Source: Paraburkholderia sp. SG-MS1
Lineage (GTDB): Bacteria; Pseudomonadota; Gammaproteobacteria; Burkholderiales; Burkholderiaceae
Reading direction: 5' to 3'
DNA length: 64,000 bases
Assembly: GCF_012275575.1 (NCBI RefSeq)
Contig: NZ_NPIH01000238.1
Span: 17,611-81,610, forward strand
Part shown: one piece after another, positions 28,672 to 37,889 of the stretch
Numbering within the stretch: position 1 is the stretch's first letter
How the letters are laid out: the number at the start of each line of letters is the position of its first letter
Translations under genes and position numbers: made by a program
Notes under the pieces: model-generated
What the model was told of the DNA's origin: nothing
The model's input: only the letters and a program-made list of their open reading frames with translations
Database searches by the model: none

Positions 28672-30039
28672 ATGTTTGAAAAAATCCTCATTGCCAATCG
28701 TGGCGAGATCGCGCTTCGTATCCAGCGCGCCTGCCGCGAACTCGGCGTCAAGACGGTCGTCGTCTATTCGGAAGCCGACAAGGAAGCCAAGTACGTGAAG
28801 CTCGCCGACGAGGCGGTCTGTATCGGCCCGGCGCCTTCGAACCTCAGCTATCTGAACATGCCCGCGCTGATCAGCGCGGCCGAAGTGACCGACGCCGAAG
28901 CGATCCACCCTGGCTACGGCTTCCTGTCGGAGAACGCCGACTTCGCCGAGCGTGTCGAGCAGTCCGGCTTCACGTTCATCGGCCCGCGTCCGGAAACGAT
29001 CCGGATGATGGGCGACAAGGTCACGGCCAAGCAGACCATGATCAAGACCGGCGTGCCTTGCGTGCCGGGTTCGGAAGGCGCATTGCCGGAAGATCCGAAA
29101 GAAATCGTGAAGATTGCCCGCCAGGTCGGCTACCCGGTCATCATCAAGGCCGCCGGCGGCGGCGGTGGCCGGGGCATGCGTGTGGTGCACACGGAAGCGG
29201 CGCTGGTCAACGCGGTCAACATGACCCGGGAAGAAGCCGGCCGCGCGTTCGGGAACCCGCAGGTCTACATGGAGAAATTCCTGGAGAACCCGCGGCACAT
29301 CGAAATCCAGGTGCTGTCCGACTCGTTCAAGAACGCCATCTGGCTCGGCGAGCGCGACTGCTCGATGCAGCGACGCCACCAGAAGGTGATCGAGGAAGCG
29401 CCGGCGCCGGGTATCGCGCGCCGTCTGATCGACCGCATCGGCGACCGTTGCGCGGATGCCTGCAAGAAGATGGGCTATCTGGGCGCGGGCACGTTTGAGT
29501 TTCTGTACGAAAACGGCGAGTTCTATTTCATCGAAATGAATACGCGCGTGCAGGTCGAGCATCCGGTGACCGAACTGATCACGGGCGTCGACATCGTGCA
29601 GGAACAGATCCGCATCGCGGCCGGCGAGAAGCTCGCTTTCCGTCAGCGCGACATCGTGTTCAAGGGCCATGCGATCGAATGCCGGATCAACGCCGAAGAT
29701 CCGTTCAAGTTCATTCCGTCGCCGGGTCGTTTGACTTCGTGGCACATGCCGGGCGGTCCCGGCATCCGCGTCGATTCGCACGCGTACAACGGCTATTTCG
29801 TTCCGCCGAACTATGATTCGATGATAGGCAAGCTGATCGCTTACGGCGCAACCCGCGAGCAGGCGATCAAGCGCATGCGCATCGCGCTCTCGGAGATGGT
29901 AGTCGAAGGCATTCAGACCAACATCCCGCTGCACCGCGAACTGATGCTGGACGCGAAGTTCGTCGAAGGCGGCACCAGCATCCACTACCTCGAAAACCGG
30001 TTGGCCGCGAAGCTGCAGGCCGCACCGGAAGAAGCGTAA
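28672..30039 (+). CDS. accC: Biotin carboxylase of acetyl-CoA carboxylase
   Basis: AccC carboxylates the biotin on AccB with ATP and bicarbonate. The 455-residue enzyme starts [20 protein letters not shown] and shows the ATP-grasp glycine loop [45 protein letters not shown] and [20 protein letters not shown]. The ATG at 28672 gives the conserved N terminus; an ATG six codons upstream is possible. prmA starts three bases after the stop. Confidence 0.97.
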   Translation: MFEKILIANRGEIALRIQRACRELGVKTVVVYSEADKEAKYVKLADEAVCIGPAPSNLSYLNMPALISAAEVTDAEAIHPGYGFLSENADFAERVEQSGFTFIGPRPETIRMMGDKVTAKQTMIKTGVPCVPGSEGALPEDPKEIVKIARQVGYPVIIKAAGGGGGRGMRVVHTEAALVNAVNMTREEAGRAFGNPQVYMEKFLENPRHIEIQVLSDSFKNAIWLGERDCSMQRRHQKVIEEAPAPGIARRLIDRIGDRCADACKKMGYLGAGTFEFLYENGEFYFIEMNTRVQVEHPVTELITGVDIVQEQIRIAAGEKLAFRQRDIVFKGHAIECRINAEDPFKFIPSPGRLTSWHMPGGPGIRVDSHAYNGYFVPPNYDSMIGKLIAYGATREQAIKRMRIALSEMVVEGIQTNIPLHRELMLDAKFVEGGTSIHYLENRLAAKLQAAPEEA

Positions 30040-30042
30040 GTC

Positions 30043-30945
30043 ATGAGCTACCGGGAACTGATCGCCGAGCTGGCTCGCGAGCACGCGGAGGAATTTTCCG
30101 ACGCGCTGCTCGAGCTGGGCGCGTTGTCCGTATCGGTCGAAGACGCCGACGCCGACACGCCCGACGAACAGCCGCTGTTCGGCGAGCCCGGTCTCACGCC
30201 GGATCGCACGGCCTGGCAGCGTTCGCGCGTGATCGCGCTGCTCGCGCCGGAACACGAGCCGGCGGTGTTGCTGACCGCCGCGTCGAACGAAATCGGGCTG
30301 GAAAGCGCGCCGTCGTTCACCGTGCGGGAAGTCGAGGAACAGGATTGGGTGCGGCTCACGCAGTCGCAGTTCGATCCGATTCCGATCGGCGAACGCATCT
30401 GGGTCGTGCCGTCGTGGCACGATGCGCCGGACCCCGAAGCACTCGTGCTGGAACTGGACCCAGGTCTCGCGTTCGGCACGGGCAGCCATCCGACCACGCG
30501 TCTGTGCATGGAGTGGCTGGAGCAATCGGTCAAGCCCGAGCAGTCCGTGCTCGATTACGGCTGCGGCTCCGGCATTCTCGCGATCCTCGCGAAGAAGTGC
30601 GGCGCGAATCCGGTGTACGGCATCGACATCGACCCGCAGGCGGTCGAGTCGGCGCGTCACAACAGCGAGCGCAACCGGGCCGAAGTCACCTACGGTTTGC
30701 CCGACGAATGTCCCATCGGCGAGTTCGATATCGTGGTTGCCAACATCCTGTCCAACCCGCTCAAGTTGATGGCGTCGATGCTCTCGTCGAAGGTCAAGCC
30801 GGGCGGCCGGATCGCGTTGTCCGGCATTCTGGCGCGGCAGGCCGATGAAGTCGCGCAGGTCTACGCGCGCTGGATCGACATCGGCGTGTGGCGCGAACAC
30901 GAAGGTTGGGTATGTCTCACGGGAACGCGCCGCGAAAGCCATTAG
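30043..30945 (+). CDS. prmA: Ribosomal protein L11 methyltransferase
   Basis: PrmA trimethylates lysines and the N terminus of L11 using S-adenosylmethionine. The 300-residue protein has the N-terminal substrate-recognition domain ([24 protein letters not shown]), the linker block [29 protein letters not shown], the SAM loop [20 protein letters not shown] and VANILSNPL. The accBC-prmA linkage is conserved in proteobacteria. Confidence 0.97.
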   Translation: MSYRELIAELAREHAEEFSDALLELGALSVSVEDADADTPDEQPLFGEPGLTPDRTAWQRSRVIALLAPEHEPAVLLTAASNEIGLESAPSFTVREVEEQDWVRLTQSQFDPIPIGERIWVVPSWHDAPDPEALVLELDPGLAFGTGSHPTTRLCMEWLEQSVKPEQSVLDYGCGSGILAILAKKCGANPVYGIDIDPQAVESARHNSERNRAEVTYGLPDECPIGEFDIVVANILSNPLKLMASMLSSKVKPGGRIALSGILARQADEVAQVYARWIDIGVWREHEGWVCLTGTRRESH

Positions 30946-30993
30946 AATAGGGCGTATTGTCCAACCATCGGCCTCCTGGCTTAACGGCTCAAT

Positions 30994-32274
30994 ATGCTCC
31001 TGGCGACGCGTTGCCCCTTCTGCGAAACCGTCTTCCGTCTGCAACCGGCGCAGCTCGCGCAGCGCCGCGGGCTTGTGCGCTGCGGGCATTGCCACGAAGT
31101 ATTCGACGCGTCGAGCAGCCTGTTCGACGTCACCGGAGGCGGTGACTTCTCCACCGCCAAACCGGTCGCGGCTGCGGCGGCAATCGAGGCGCTGTCGGGC
31201 GTGCGTCAGAAAGACCCCGACTTCAGCGCCGAAGCGTGGGACCCGGGGGCGCCCGCGCCCGAGGCATCCATCGACAACCGTCTGCTGCACCAGACCGGCA
31301 ATGTGCCGCTCGCGCCCGTCTCGACCGACGCGGGCGCCGCGCCCACACCCGATCAACCCGTCGATCCGGAACTGCCGGCCGACGCCTTCAGCAAGCCCCT
31401 GCCCCACGACGACGAACCCGTGCTGGCCGACGCGCCGCTCGACCCCTACGCGTACCAGGCCAACGACGAGCCGCCCGCAGAAGAAGCGCCGCGGGTCTGG
31501 CACAAGACCGACCGCGTGACCGAACCGGCCCTCGGTGAGGCGGCGAGCTTGCATGGCATCGCCGACAATGAACCGCATTTCGGCACCTCGGGCTTAGGCG
31601 CCGCCGCGGATCTGGGCGCTGCCCGTTTCGGCGCAGCCACGACTGCGGGTGCGGGCGGTTCAGGCGCGGGCGGTCCCGGCATCGGTGGCCCGGCTCCGGC
31701 CGCATCCGGCGGTGAACCCTTCTCCGTCAACCCCGTGAACGACGGCAGCGACCCTTTCCCGGTCGTGCGCGAAACCCGTCCCGCCGACGCGCGGCGCATG
31801 GGCCGGGCGATTGCCGCATCGATCCTGGGGCTGATACTGGTTTTCGTGCTGCTCGCGCAACTCGCATGGTGGCAGCGGGAAACGGTGCAGGTGTATCTGC
31901 CGCGCACGCAGACGCTGTACGTGAAGGTTTGCTCGTATCTCGGCTGCCAGCTGACGCCGCCGCACGACATCGACGGTTTGCAGGTCGAACCATCCGATCT
32001 GCGGCAGATCGACGGCCCGCACAAGCTCGAACTGAAGATGCCGCTGCACAACCGCTACGGCATCGCGCTCGCCTATCCCGCCATCGAACTCACGCTGCTC
32101 GACGACCAGAACAACGTGGCTGTGCGGCGCGTGCTGTGGCCGCAAGACTATGTGCCGCCGGGCACGGCGATCGCAGCCGGCCTGCCGGCGCACACGACGC
32201 AAACCATGATCGTGCATCTCGACACGGGCACGGCGGTCGCCTCCAATTTCCGCGTACAGATCTTCTATCCGTAA
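30994..32274 (+). CDS. Zinc-ribbon and DUF3426 membrane protein
   Basis: A 426-residue protein with an N-terminal MJ0042-type zinc ribbon (TRCPFCETVFRL and VRCGHCHEVFDA supply two CxxC pairs), a long acidic, Ala/Gly/Pro-rich linker from about 50 to 265, a single membrane helix (IAASILGLILVFVLLAQLAWW) and a C-terminal DUF3426 domain ending in FRVQIFYP that should be periplasmic. The function is unknown; it follows prmA by 48 bases, as in other Burkholderiales. Confidence 0.85.
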   Translation: MLLATRCPFCETVFRLQPAQLAQRRGLVRCGHCHEVFDASSSLFDVTGGGDFSTAKPVAAAAAIEALSGVRQKDPDFSAEAWDPGAPAPEASIDNRLLHQTGNVPLAPVSTDAGAAPTPDQPVDPELPADAFSKPLPHDDEPVLADAPLDPYAYQANDEPPAEEAPRVWHKTDRVTEPALGEAASLHGIADNEPHFGTSGLGAAADLGAARFGAATTAGAGGSGAGGPGIGGPAPAASGGEPFSVNPVNDGSDPFPVVRETRPADARRMGRAIAASILGLILVFVLLAQLAWWQRETVQVYLPRTQTLYVKVCSYLGCQLTPPHDIDGLQVEPSDLRQIDGPHKLELKMPLHNRYGIALAYPAIELTLLDDQNNVAVRRVLWPQDYVPPGTAIAAGLPAHTTQTMIVHLDTGTAVASNFRVQIFYP

Positions 32275-32347
32275 CGCACCCTCGCGCGCCCGGCCATGAC
32301 TGGGCGCTTTCACCGTCATTACTGACGAATTTTCGGAGCACAACAAC

Positions 32348-32848
32348 ATGAGTCAAGTCACGCTGGGTGGCAACCCGATCGAAGTAGCCGGCACGTTCCC
32401 GTCGGTGGGCCAGAGCGCAGCCGCTTTCTCGCTGGTCGGCAAGGATCTGAAGCCGCTGACGCTCGCCGATTTCGCGGGCAAGCGCAAGGTGCTGAACATC
32501 GTTCCGAGCCTCGACACGCCGACCTGCGCCACCTCGACCCGCAAGTTCAACGAAGCGGCCGCGAAGCTGACCAACACGGCTGTGATCGTCGTGTCGGGCG
32601 ATCTGCCGTTCGCCGCGTCGCGCTTCTGCACGACTGAAGGCATCGAGAACGTCGTCACGGCCTCGACGTTCCGCGGCCATGAGTTCGCGCAAGCATATGG
32701 CGTCGACGTGACGAGCGGCCCGCTGACGGGCCTGACCGCGCGCGCCGTGGTGGTGATCGACGAGAACGACAAGGTCGTGCACGCCGAGCTGGTCGGCGAA
32801 ATCAAGAACGAGCCGAACTACGACGCAGCACTCGCCGCGCTGAAGTAA
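32348..32848 (+). CDS. tpx: Thiol peroxidase
   Basis: Atypical 2-Cys peroxiredoxin that reduces lipid and other hydroperoxides with thioredoxin. The 166-residue protein has the peroxidatic block [15 protein letters not shown] near residue 60 and the resolving cysteine in ASRFCTTEG near residue 95. GGAG lies ten bases before the ATG. Downstream, a stem CGCCGCGC/GCGCGGCG at 32870-32890 separates it from the next gene; its T run is only two bases, so termination is doubtful. Confidence 0.96.
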   Translation: MSQVTLGGNPIEVAGTFPSVGQSAAAFSLVGKDLKPLTLADFAGKRKVLNIVPSLDTPTCATSTRKFNEAAAKLTNTAVIVVSGDLPFAASRFCTTEGIENVVTASTFRGHEFAQAYGVDVTSGPLTGLTARAVVVIDENDKVVHAELVGEIKNEPNYDAALAALK

Positions 32849-32944
32849 AACCCTCGCGCACGAGCCCGGCGCCGCGCCTTGTGCGCGGCGTTGTCGCATC
32901 GTCGCGCGCCCACTCCCAATCGCACTTTTACAGGAACGCTCGCC

Positions 32945-33883
32945 TTGGCTACGCTCATTTGCGGCTCGCTCGCCTACGACAACATCATGACTTTCGAAGG
33001 GCGGTTCCGGGAGCACATCCTGCCGGAGCAGGTCCACATCCTGAACGTGAGCTTTCTCGTGCCGACCATGCGCCGCGAGTTCGGTGGCTGCGCGGGCAAC
33101 ATCGCTTACGCGCTGCATCTTCTCGGCGGCGACGCGCGCATCATGGGCACGCTCGGCGCAGTGGACGCGCAGCGCTACGTCGAGCGCTTCGAGCAGCTCG
33201 GGCTGTCGACTGAAAGCGTGCTCGTCGTGCCGGACACCTACACGGCCCAGGCGATGATCACCACCGACCTGGAAAACAATCAGATCACCGCGTTCCATCC
33301 GGGCGCGATGATGCAGTCGCATCTGAACCGCGCTGACAAAGCGAAAGGCATCACGCTCGGCATCGTGGGACCGGACGGCTACGACGGCATGATCCAGCAT
33401 TCGGAACACCTGGCGGCCGCCGGCGTGCCGTTCATCTTCGATCCGGGCCAAGGCTTGCCGCTCTTCGACGGCGCTACACTGCGGCGCATGATTGAACTTG
33501 CCACGTACGTAGCTGTCAACGATTACGAAGCCAAGCTGGTGAGCAACAAGACCGGCTGGTCGATCGAAGAGATCGCCGGCAAGGTGGAAGCGTTGATCGT
33601 CACACTCGGCGAACAGGGTGCACAGATCCATCATGCTGGCGGTGTCGAAAGCATTCCGGCAGTCGAGGCGAAGCAAGTGCTCGATCCCACCGGCTGCGGC
33701 GATGCTTTCCGCGGCGGCTTGCTGTACGGTATCGAGAACAAGCTTGGCTGGGCCACCACTGGACGCCTCGCGAGTCTGATGGGTGCCTTGAAAATCGAGC
33801 AGCAAGGCCCACAAAACTATGCGCCCACCCGGGCGGAGATCAACGAACGGTTCGCGCAGGCATTCGGTTACAGCCTGCCTTGA
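32945..33883 (+). CDS. PfkB-family carbohydrate or nucleoside kinase
   Basis: A 312-residue ribokinase-fold kinase. Evidence is LICGSLAYDNIMTFEGRF at the start, FGGCAGNIAYALHLLGGDARIMGTLG, and the catalytic anion-hole block DPTGCGDAFRGGLLYGI near residue 245. The pattern is closest to adenosine-kinase-like PfkB proteins, but the substrate is not certain. The start is a TTG at 32945, with AGGAA 10 bases upstream, which matches the N terminus of the family; the frame opens further upstream without similarity. Confidence 0.85.
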   Translation: MATLICGSLAYDNIMTFEGRFREHILPEQVHILNVSFLVPTMRREFGGCAGNIAYALHLLGGDARIMGTLGAVDAQRYVERFEQLGLSTESVLVVPDTYTAQAMITTDLENNQITAFHPGAMMQSHLNRADKAKGITLGIVGPDGYDGMIQHSEHLAAAGVPFIFDPGQGLPLFDGATLRRMIELATYVAVNDYEAKLVSNKTGWSIEEIAGKVEALIVTLGEQGAQIHHAGGVESIPAVEAKQVLDPTGCGDAFRGGLLYGIENKLGWATTGRLASLMGALKIEQQGPQNYAPTRAEINERFAQAFGYSLP

Positions 33884-33908
33884 TACCGAGAGCTATGGGA
33901 GTTAGGGA

Positions 33909-34385
33909 ATGAGAACAACGAGTCGCCTGATCGTCGCTACGCTGATCGCCGGTTCGCTGGCCATGTCGGGGTGCGCGAGCAACAGCAGTTCTCCAAACGT
34001 GTTTACGGCGTCGCAGGCACAGCGCGAACAGACGGTCCGCATGGGTACCGTCGACAGCGTACGCGCTGTACGCATCAGCTCGAATAACGGCCAGCCGAGC
34101 GGCTTGGGCGCGGTCGGTGGCGGCGCTCTAGGCGCACTGGCCGGCAGCACGATCGGCGGCGGCCGCGGCTCGGTCGCCACGGGCATCATCGGCGGCATAG
34201 GCGGTGCGGTGGCCGGCAATGCCATCGAAAACAGCGTCGCGATGCGCGACGGCGTCGAGATCACCGTGCGACTCGACAATGGCGACATGCGCGCCATCAC
34301 CCAAACCACCACCGGCGAAATCTTCCGCGCGGGCGACCGCGTGCGGCTTCTCTCCAGCGGCGGCGTCACGCGCGTCACGCACTAA
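33909..34385 (+). CDS. Outer-membrane lipoprotein with glycine zipper (SlyB/Pcp-like)
   Basis: A 158-residue lipoprotein. The signal peptide ends in a lipobox, LAMSGC, at residues 17-22, so Cys-22 should be lipidated. A glycine-zipper pair follows (GALGALAGSTIGGGRG and GIIGGIGGAVAGNAIE), then a soluble domain ITVRLDNGDMRAITQ. This is the layout of SlyB/Pcp proteins that bind to and stabilise the outer membrane. A clear terminator lies 52 bases after the stop. Confidence 0.88.
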   Translation: MRTTSRLIVATLIAGSLAMSGCASNSSSPNVFTASQAQREQTVRMGTVDSVRAVRISSNNGQPSGLGAVGGGALGALAGSTIGGGRGSVATGIIGGIGGAVAGNAIENSVAMRDGVEITVRLDNGDMRAITQTTTGEIFRAGDRVRLLSSGGVTRVTH

Positions 34386-34436
34386 CTCAAGCTTTCCCTC
34401 TCGCGCGGTCGGCTGACACGCCGCTGCGACGACCTC

Positions 34437-34472
34437 AGACGCATGCTCTCCCCTGTGCATGCGTCTCTTTTC
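34437..34472 (+). terminator. Rho-independent terminator after the SlyB-like gene
   Basis: AGACGCATG and CATGCGTCT form a 9-bp perfect stem around a 12-base loop and are followed by CTTTTCG on the plus strand. Confidence 0.7.
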
Positions 34473-34548
34473 GCTTGCAGCTCTTCCCACCGAAACACTC
34501 TCCGCCCATCCTCAGTCGATCGCGAACGGGCTCGTCAAAACGCCGGGC

Positions 34549-34582
34549 AAAAAAAATCCCGCCGCCGGAAACCGGCAACGGG
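34549..34582 (-). terminator. Rho-independent terminator of the histone-like gene
   Basis: On the minus strand TCCCGTTGCCGG and CCGGCGGCGGGA form a strong stem with a short loop, followed by eight T. It lies 97 bases after the stop. Confidence 0.85.
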
Positions 34583-34678
34583 ACCCTGACCAAGTAGCGC
34601 TTGCCACTGCTTCAGCGCCACTCGATCATCGGACACATCGTGCGACGTGCCGAAGTATTTCTACTGCTTATCCACTGC

Positions 34679-35311
34679 TTACGGACGGCTGCCCGTCGGG
34701 AACGGCCATGCCGCTGCCGGGTTCAGCGCGGTCTTCACCGTCGCCGCCGGTGCGCTCGAGACAGAAGTCGCTGCGGGTGCAGGCGCTGCCTTCTTGGCGA
34801 CAGCCTTCTTCGCAGGAGCAGCCTTCTTCGCAGGAGCAGCCGCCTTCTTCGCAGCAGCCTTCTTGGCAGGCGCAGCCTTTTTAGCGGCAGCCTTTTTCGC
34901 AGGCGCAGCCTTTTTAGCAGCAGCCTTTTTCGCGGGCGCAGCCTTCTTCGCAGCAGCCTTCTTGGCCGGTGCCGCCTTCTTCGCCGCGGCCTTCTTCGCC
35001 GGTGCTACCTTCTTCGCTGCAACCTTCTTCACCGCGGCTTTCTTGGCCGGTGCTGCTTTCTTCGCCGCGACCTTCTTCACAGCAACTTTCTTCGCGGCGA
35101 CTTTCTTCGCTGCAACCTTCTTGGCCGGCGCAGCTTTCTTCGCTGCAACCTTCTTAGCCGGTGCTGCCTTCTTCGCTGCAACCTTCTTCACTGCGACTTT
35201 CTTGGCAGCGACTTTCTTTGCCGGAGCAGCTTTCTTAGCCGGAGCAGCCTTCTTTGCTGCGACCTTCTTTGCTGCGGGCTTCTTAGCGGCGGCTTTCTTT
35301 GCAGTTGCCAT
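34679..35311 (-). CDS. Histone H1-like lysine/alanine-rich DNA-binding protein
   Basis: A 210-residue protein almost entirely of Lys, Ala, Pro and Val in degenerate repeats such as KKAAPAKKVAAKK. It resembles the C-terminal tail of eukaryotic H1 and the bacterial HctB/AlgP group and should bind DNA through charge, compacting the nucleoid or affecting transcription. No globular domain is present; only the last 35 residues differ (VSSAPAATVKTALNPAAAW). Two tandem ATG codons occur; the second (35311) lies six bases from AGGAG and is preferred. It follows nrdB on the minus strand, an arrangement common in Burkholderia. Repeat number is expected to vary between strains. Confidence 0.88.
   Translation of the reverse strand: MATAKKAAAKKPAAKKVAAKKAAPAKKAAPAKKVAAKKVAVKKVAAKKAAPAKKVAAKKAAPAKKVAAKKVAAKKVAVKKVAAKKAAPAKKAAVKKVAAKKVAPAKKAAAKKAAPAKKAAAKKAAPAKKAAAKKAAPAKKAAAKKAAPAKKAAAKKAAAPAKKAAPAKKAVAKKAAPAPAATSVSSAPAATVKTALNPAAAWPFPTGSRP
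34780..35300. repeat. Degenerate tandem repeats in the histone-like gene
   Basis: Imperfect repeats built on a KKAAPAKKAAA unit of roughly 24-36 bases, with many units sharing the bases for AKKAAPAKK. They lie wholly inside the coding region and are not CRISPR-like, having no unique spacers. Confidence 0.75.
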
Positions 35312-35439
35312 CATTTTCTCCTTCAGGTTTTCAGATGAGAGTCAGTTCAAACTACACCCTTCGTCAAAACCCGCTTCCCGCGGACGCTTCTCAGGGCGCG
35401 CGCTACGAAGCGGGCTATTCATCGGCGTACGCAGATGCC

Positions 35440-35573
35440 GCGCGCTTACGCTAATGAATGCGGTAAGGCGCGCCGTGCCACAAGGCACCGCGCGCCAGAT
35501 CTGGTCGGCGTTCAAGCGGAACGCCGGCAATTGCTTGATCGAGCCGCTGGCGGCGTCGCCAGCGGCTTTTTCC
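35440..35573 (+). ncRNA. Candidate structured small RNA with orphan terminator
   Basis: On the plus strand 35543-35573 is a textbook terminator: GCCGCTGGCG-GCGT-CGCCAGCGGC then TTTTT. No plus-strand gene precedes it; the neighbours (histone-like gene and nrdB) are both on the minus strand. The 100 bases before it fold into further hairpins, one pairing GGCGCGCCGTGCC with GGCACCGCGCGCC. This suggests a short transcript divergent from the histone-like gene. The 5' end shown is a guess. The minus strand lacks a T run after the stem, so it does not serve nrdB. Confidence 0.4.
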
Positions 35574-35680
35574 GGGGGGAAGTCTGCCCATCCCACTGAA
35601 GGGTTCGCAAAGTGCCTGTCATGTTTGTGGGCCGCTAAGGCACCGGGCACGCTTTGCATCAGGCGGTTCTGCTCCTAACC

Positions 35681-35709
35681 AAAATTGCCGCAGCCGAAGC
35701 TGGCGGCAT
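35681..35709 (-). terminator. Rho-independent terminator of nrdB
   Basis: On the minus strand TGCCGCCAGC-TTCG-GCTGCGGCA, a stem with one bulge and a TTCG tetraloop, is followed by ATTTT. It lies 37 bases after the nrdB stop. Confidence 0.75.
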
Positions 35710-35745
35710 CCCCATCGATGAATGCATCTGCGACACGAACCCGGA

Positions 35746-36978
35746 TCACTCCCAGGTCAGCGCGCCGCCAGTTTGATATTCAATCACTCGTGTCTCGAAG
35801 AAGTTGCGTTCCTTCTTCAGGTCGATCATCTCGCTCATCCACGGGAACGGGTTTTCCTCGTTCGGGTACAGCGGATCGAGACCGATCTGCTGGCAACGAC
35901 GGTTGCAGATGAAGCGCAAATAGCTCTTGAACATCGACGCATTGAGGCCGAGCACCCCGCGCGGCATCGTGTCTTCTGCGTAACGGTATTCGAGTTCGAC
36001 CGCCTGCTGGAAGATCTCGCGGATTTCCGCGCGGAACTCAGCCGTCCAGAGCTGCGGGTTTTCGAGTTTGATCTGGTTGATCAGGTCGATGCCGAAATTG
36101 CAGTGCATCGACTCGTCGCGCAGGATGTACTGGTATTGCTCCGCCGCGCCGGTCATCTTGTTCTGGCGGCCGAGCGCCAGGATTTGTGTAAAGCCGACGT
36201 AGAAGAACAGGCCTTCCATCACACAGGCGAACACGATCAGCGAGCGCAGCAGAGTCTGGTCTGTCTCGAGCGTGCCGGTCTTGAAGCCCGGATCGGTCAG
36301 CACGTTGATGTACGGAATCAGGAATTCGTCTTTCGCGCGGATCGAGGTGACCTCGTGATACGCGTTGAAGATTTCGCCTTCGTCGAGGCCCAGCGATTCG
36401 ACGATGTACTGGTAAGCGTGCGTGTGGATCGCCTCTTCGAACGCCTGGCGCAGCAGGAACTGGCGGCATTCGGGCGCCGTGATGTGACGGTAGGTACCCA
36501 GCACGATGTTGTTGGCGGCCAGCGAGTCGGCCGTCACGAAGAAGCCCAGGTTGCGCTTGACGATGCGGCGCTCGTCTTCGGTCAGACCGTTCGGGTCTTT
36601 CCACAAGGCGATGTCGCGCGACATGTTCACTTCTTGCGGCATCCAGTGGTTGGCGCAACCAGCCAGATACTTTTCCCAGGCCCACTTGTACTTGAACGGC
36701 ACCAACTGATTGACGTCGGTCTGGCCGTTGATGATGCGTTTGTCGGCGACATTGACCCGCGCTTCCGAAACGGCAGCCGTTCCAGCAGCGTGAGCGACGG
36801 CGATGTCGTTTTCGAAAACGTCTTGAGCCGCGAAAACGTTTCGAGCCGAGGGAGCATGAGGAGCGGAACGCGTTCCGATTTGCGAACCGACAGCCGATCC
36901 CGCCGCGTTGCGCAACGCATTCTGTTGCGCGCCGCTCGAGGGAGTTACGGCAGTGATCTCGTCATCCCAGTTGAGCAT
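35746..36978 (-). CDS. nrdB: Ribonucleotide reductase class Ia, beta subunit
   Basis: NrdB holds the di-iron/tyrosyl radical that starts ribonucleotide reduction by NrdA. The 410-residue protein has a variable 75-residue N terminus, then the ferritin-like core. The ligand set is complete: Asp in [17 protein letters not shown] with the radical tyrosine four residues after the histidine (EEAIHTHAY), Glu in [12 protein letters not shown], and [10 protein letters not shown] with Glu and His. The C-terminal tail ends GGALTWE, which should bind NrdA. The ATG at 36978 (MLNWDDEI) was chosen; an upstream Met is possible. nrdA is not adjacent in this window; upstream is a long leader with paired NrdR boxes. 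Confidence 0.95.
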   Translation of the reverse strand: MLNWDDEITAVTPSSGAQQNALRNAAGSAVGSQIGTRSAPHAPSARNVFAAQDVFENDIAVAHAAGTAAVSEARVNVADKRIINGQTDVNQLVPFKYKWAWEKYLAGCANHWMPQEVNMSRDIALWKDPNGLTEDERRIVKRNLGFFVTADSLAANNIVLGTYRHITAPECRQFLLRQAFEEAIHTHAYQYIVESLGLDEGEIFNAYHEVTSIRAKDEFLIPYINVLTDPGFKTGTLETDQTLLRSLIVFACVMEGLFFYVGFTQILALGRQNKMTGAAEQYQYILRDESMHCNFGIDLINQIKLENPQLWTAEFRAEIREIFQQAVELEYRYAEDTMPRGVLGLNASMFKSYLRFICNRRCQQIGLDPLYPNEENPFPWMSEMIDLKKERNFFETRVIEYQTGGALTWE

Positions 36979-37675
36979 AAATGTCACCATCAATTTAGAA
37001 CGGTTTGTACCATCTTTTCACGAGCGATAAAAGACTTCGTTCGCGAAAAATCCTGTTTTCGATTCGCGTTGCTACGTTCATACAACACTTTGTTCAACAG
37101 ACTGTGTGCGACGCTTCGAGTGAAGCGTGTTGAACGTGTGTCGTCGACGTGCTTCGCGAGCTCGAAGAGCAACGCGTCGAAGCGACATTTCGCTGCTCTA
37201 TCTATCTGTATCGCGGAGTGTGCTTGCAGCGTCTTGCGCTTGCCGACTGCTGCCTCGCATTGGCCACTTCGTCGGCGTGAGCGAGGTGAAGTTCAATGCC
37301 ATGTCGAACGATGCATGCGGCCACCTGGTTGAGCGGTCCATCGTTCGAAGCCGTTTGCTGAGCGCGCTGTGCCGCGCGCTTCGTCTGATGCCGCCGACTG
37401 CCGAGCCCCGCTCTGCTGCCAGGTCTTTCGCTTCATGTCTTCAGTTTGCTGCGTCTTCCGTTCCCTGCACTGGCGTCGATGAGCGGCTCGGCGTCGATCG
37501 CGTCACCTTCGTTTCACCTGCATCGGCCACTCGATCGAAGTTGGACCGCTCATCGACTTCACTTCTGCCGCACCTCGGTCAGGTGCGCGGATCACTGCAT
37601 GCGGGTCATCAACTACGACCCGTCAGCAAGCAGCGATCCTGCTGTTTGCCGCGCACTTACTGGCATTGTGGCCGG

Positions 37676-37729
37676 TCAAGGCCGCGGAAACTTCGGGCCA
37701 ATTCTACGTCTAGTAACGCTCACAGACAT
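37676..37729 (-). CDS. Possible 17-residue leader peptide upstream of nrdB
   Basis: ATG at 37729 is preceded by AAAGGAGA, a near-perfect ribosome site, and encodes MSVSVTRRRIGPKFPRP before TGA. It lies about 110 bases downstream (minus strand) of the paired NrdR boxes and about 700 bases before nrdB. It may be a regulatory upstream ORF or the remnant of a start that once belonged to a larger gene. No similarity is recognised, and the rest of 36979-37841 shows no gene I can support. Confidence 0.35.
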   Translation of the reverse strand: MSVSVTRRRIGPKFPRP

Positions 37730-37841
37730 ACGCGTCTCCTTTAGAAAAACCGATTCGTAAACATCAACGGTTGATAGGGGGAAAACGGCTCGCGAACTTT
37801 ACGGAAGTCTACCAGCCAAGCTCGCACAAGAAAAGTCAAAC

Positions 37842-37889
37842 ACACCAAATATTGTGCTTGACTACCATCACAAACCCCATATTTGGTGT
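37842..37889 (-). promoter_or_regulatory. Pair of NrdR boxes
   Basis: ACACCAAATATTGTGC (37842-37857) and ACCCCATATTTGGTGT (37874-37889) both fit the 16-bp NrdR palindrome, and their starts are 32 bases apart, the three-turn spacing bound by the NrdR repressor. TTGACT on the minus strand at 37839-37834 could be the -35 of a promoter reading toward nrdB. NrdR represses nrd operons when dATP is high. Confidence 0.75.

Noticed and set aside
28093..31578. A minus-strand open frame of over 1100 codons across accB, accC and prmA
   Set aside because: It is an antisense shadow of conserved genes in GC-rich DNA; its composition is Arg/His/Asp-rich and has no ribosome site or family motif.
34780..35300. 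Repeats in the histone-like gene as a possible CRISPR array
   Set aside because: The units are coding, imperfect and contiguous, with no spacers and no cas genes.
37127..37744. A plus-strand 205-codon frame upstream of nrdB
   Set aside because: Composition is Ser/Arg/Leu/Cys-rich without a family, no ribosome site, and it opposes the NrdR promoter region. I treat it as non-coding.
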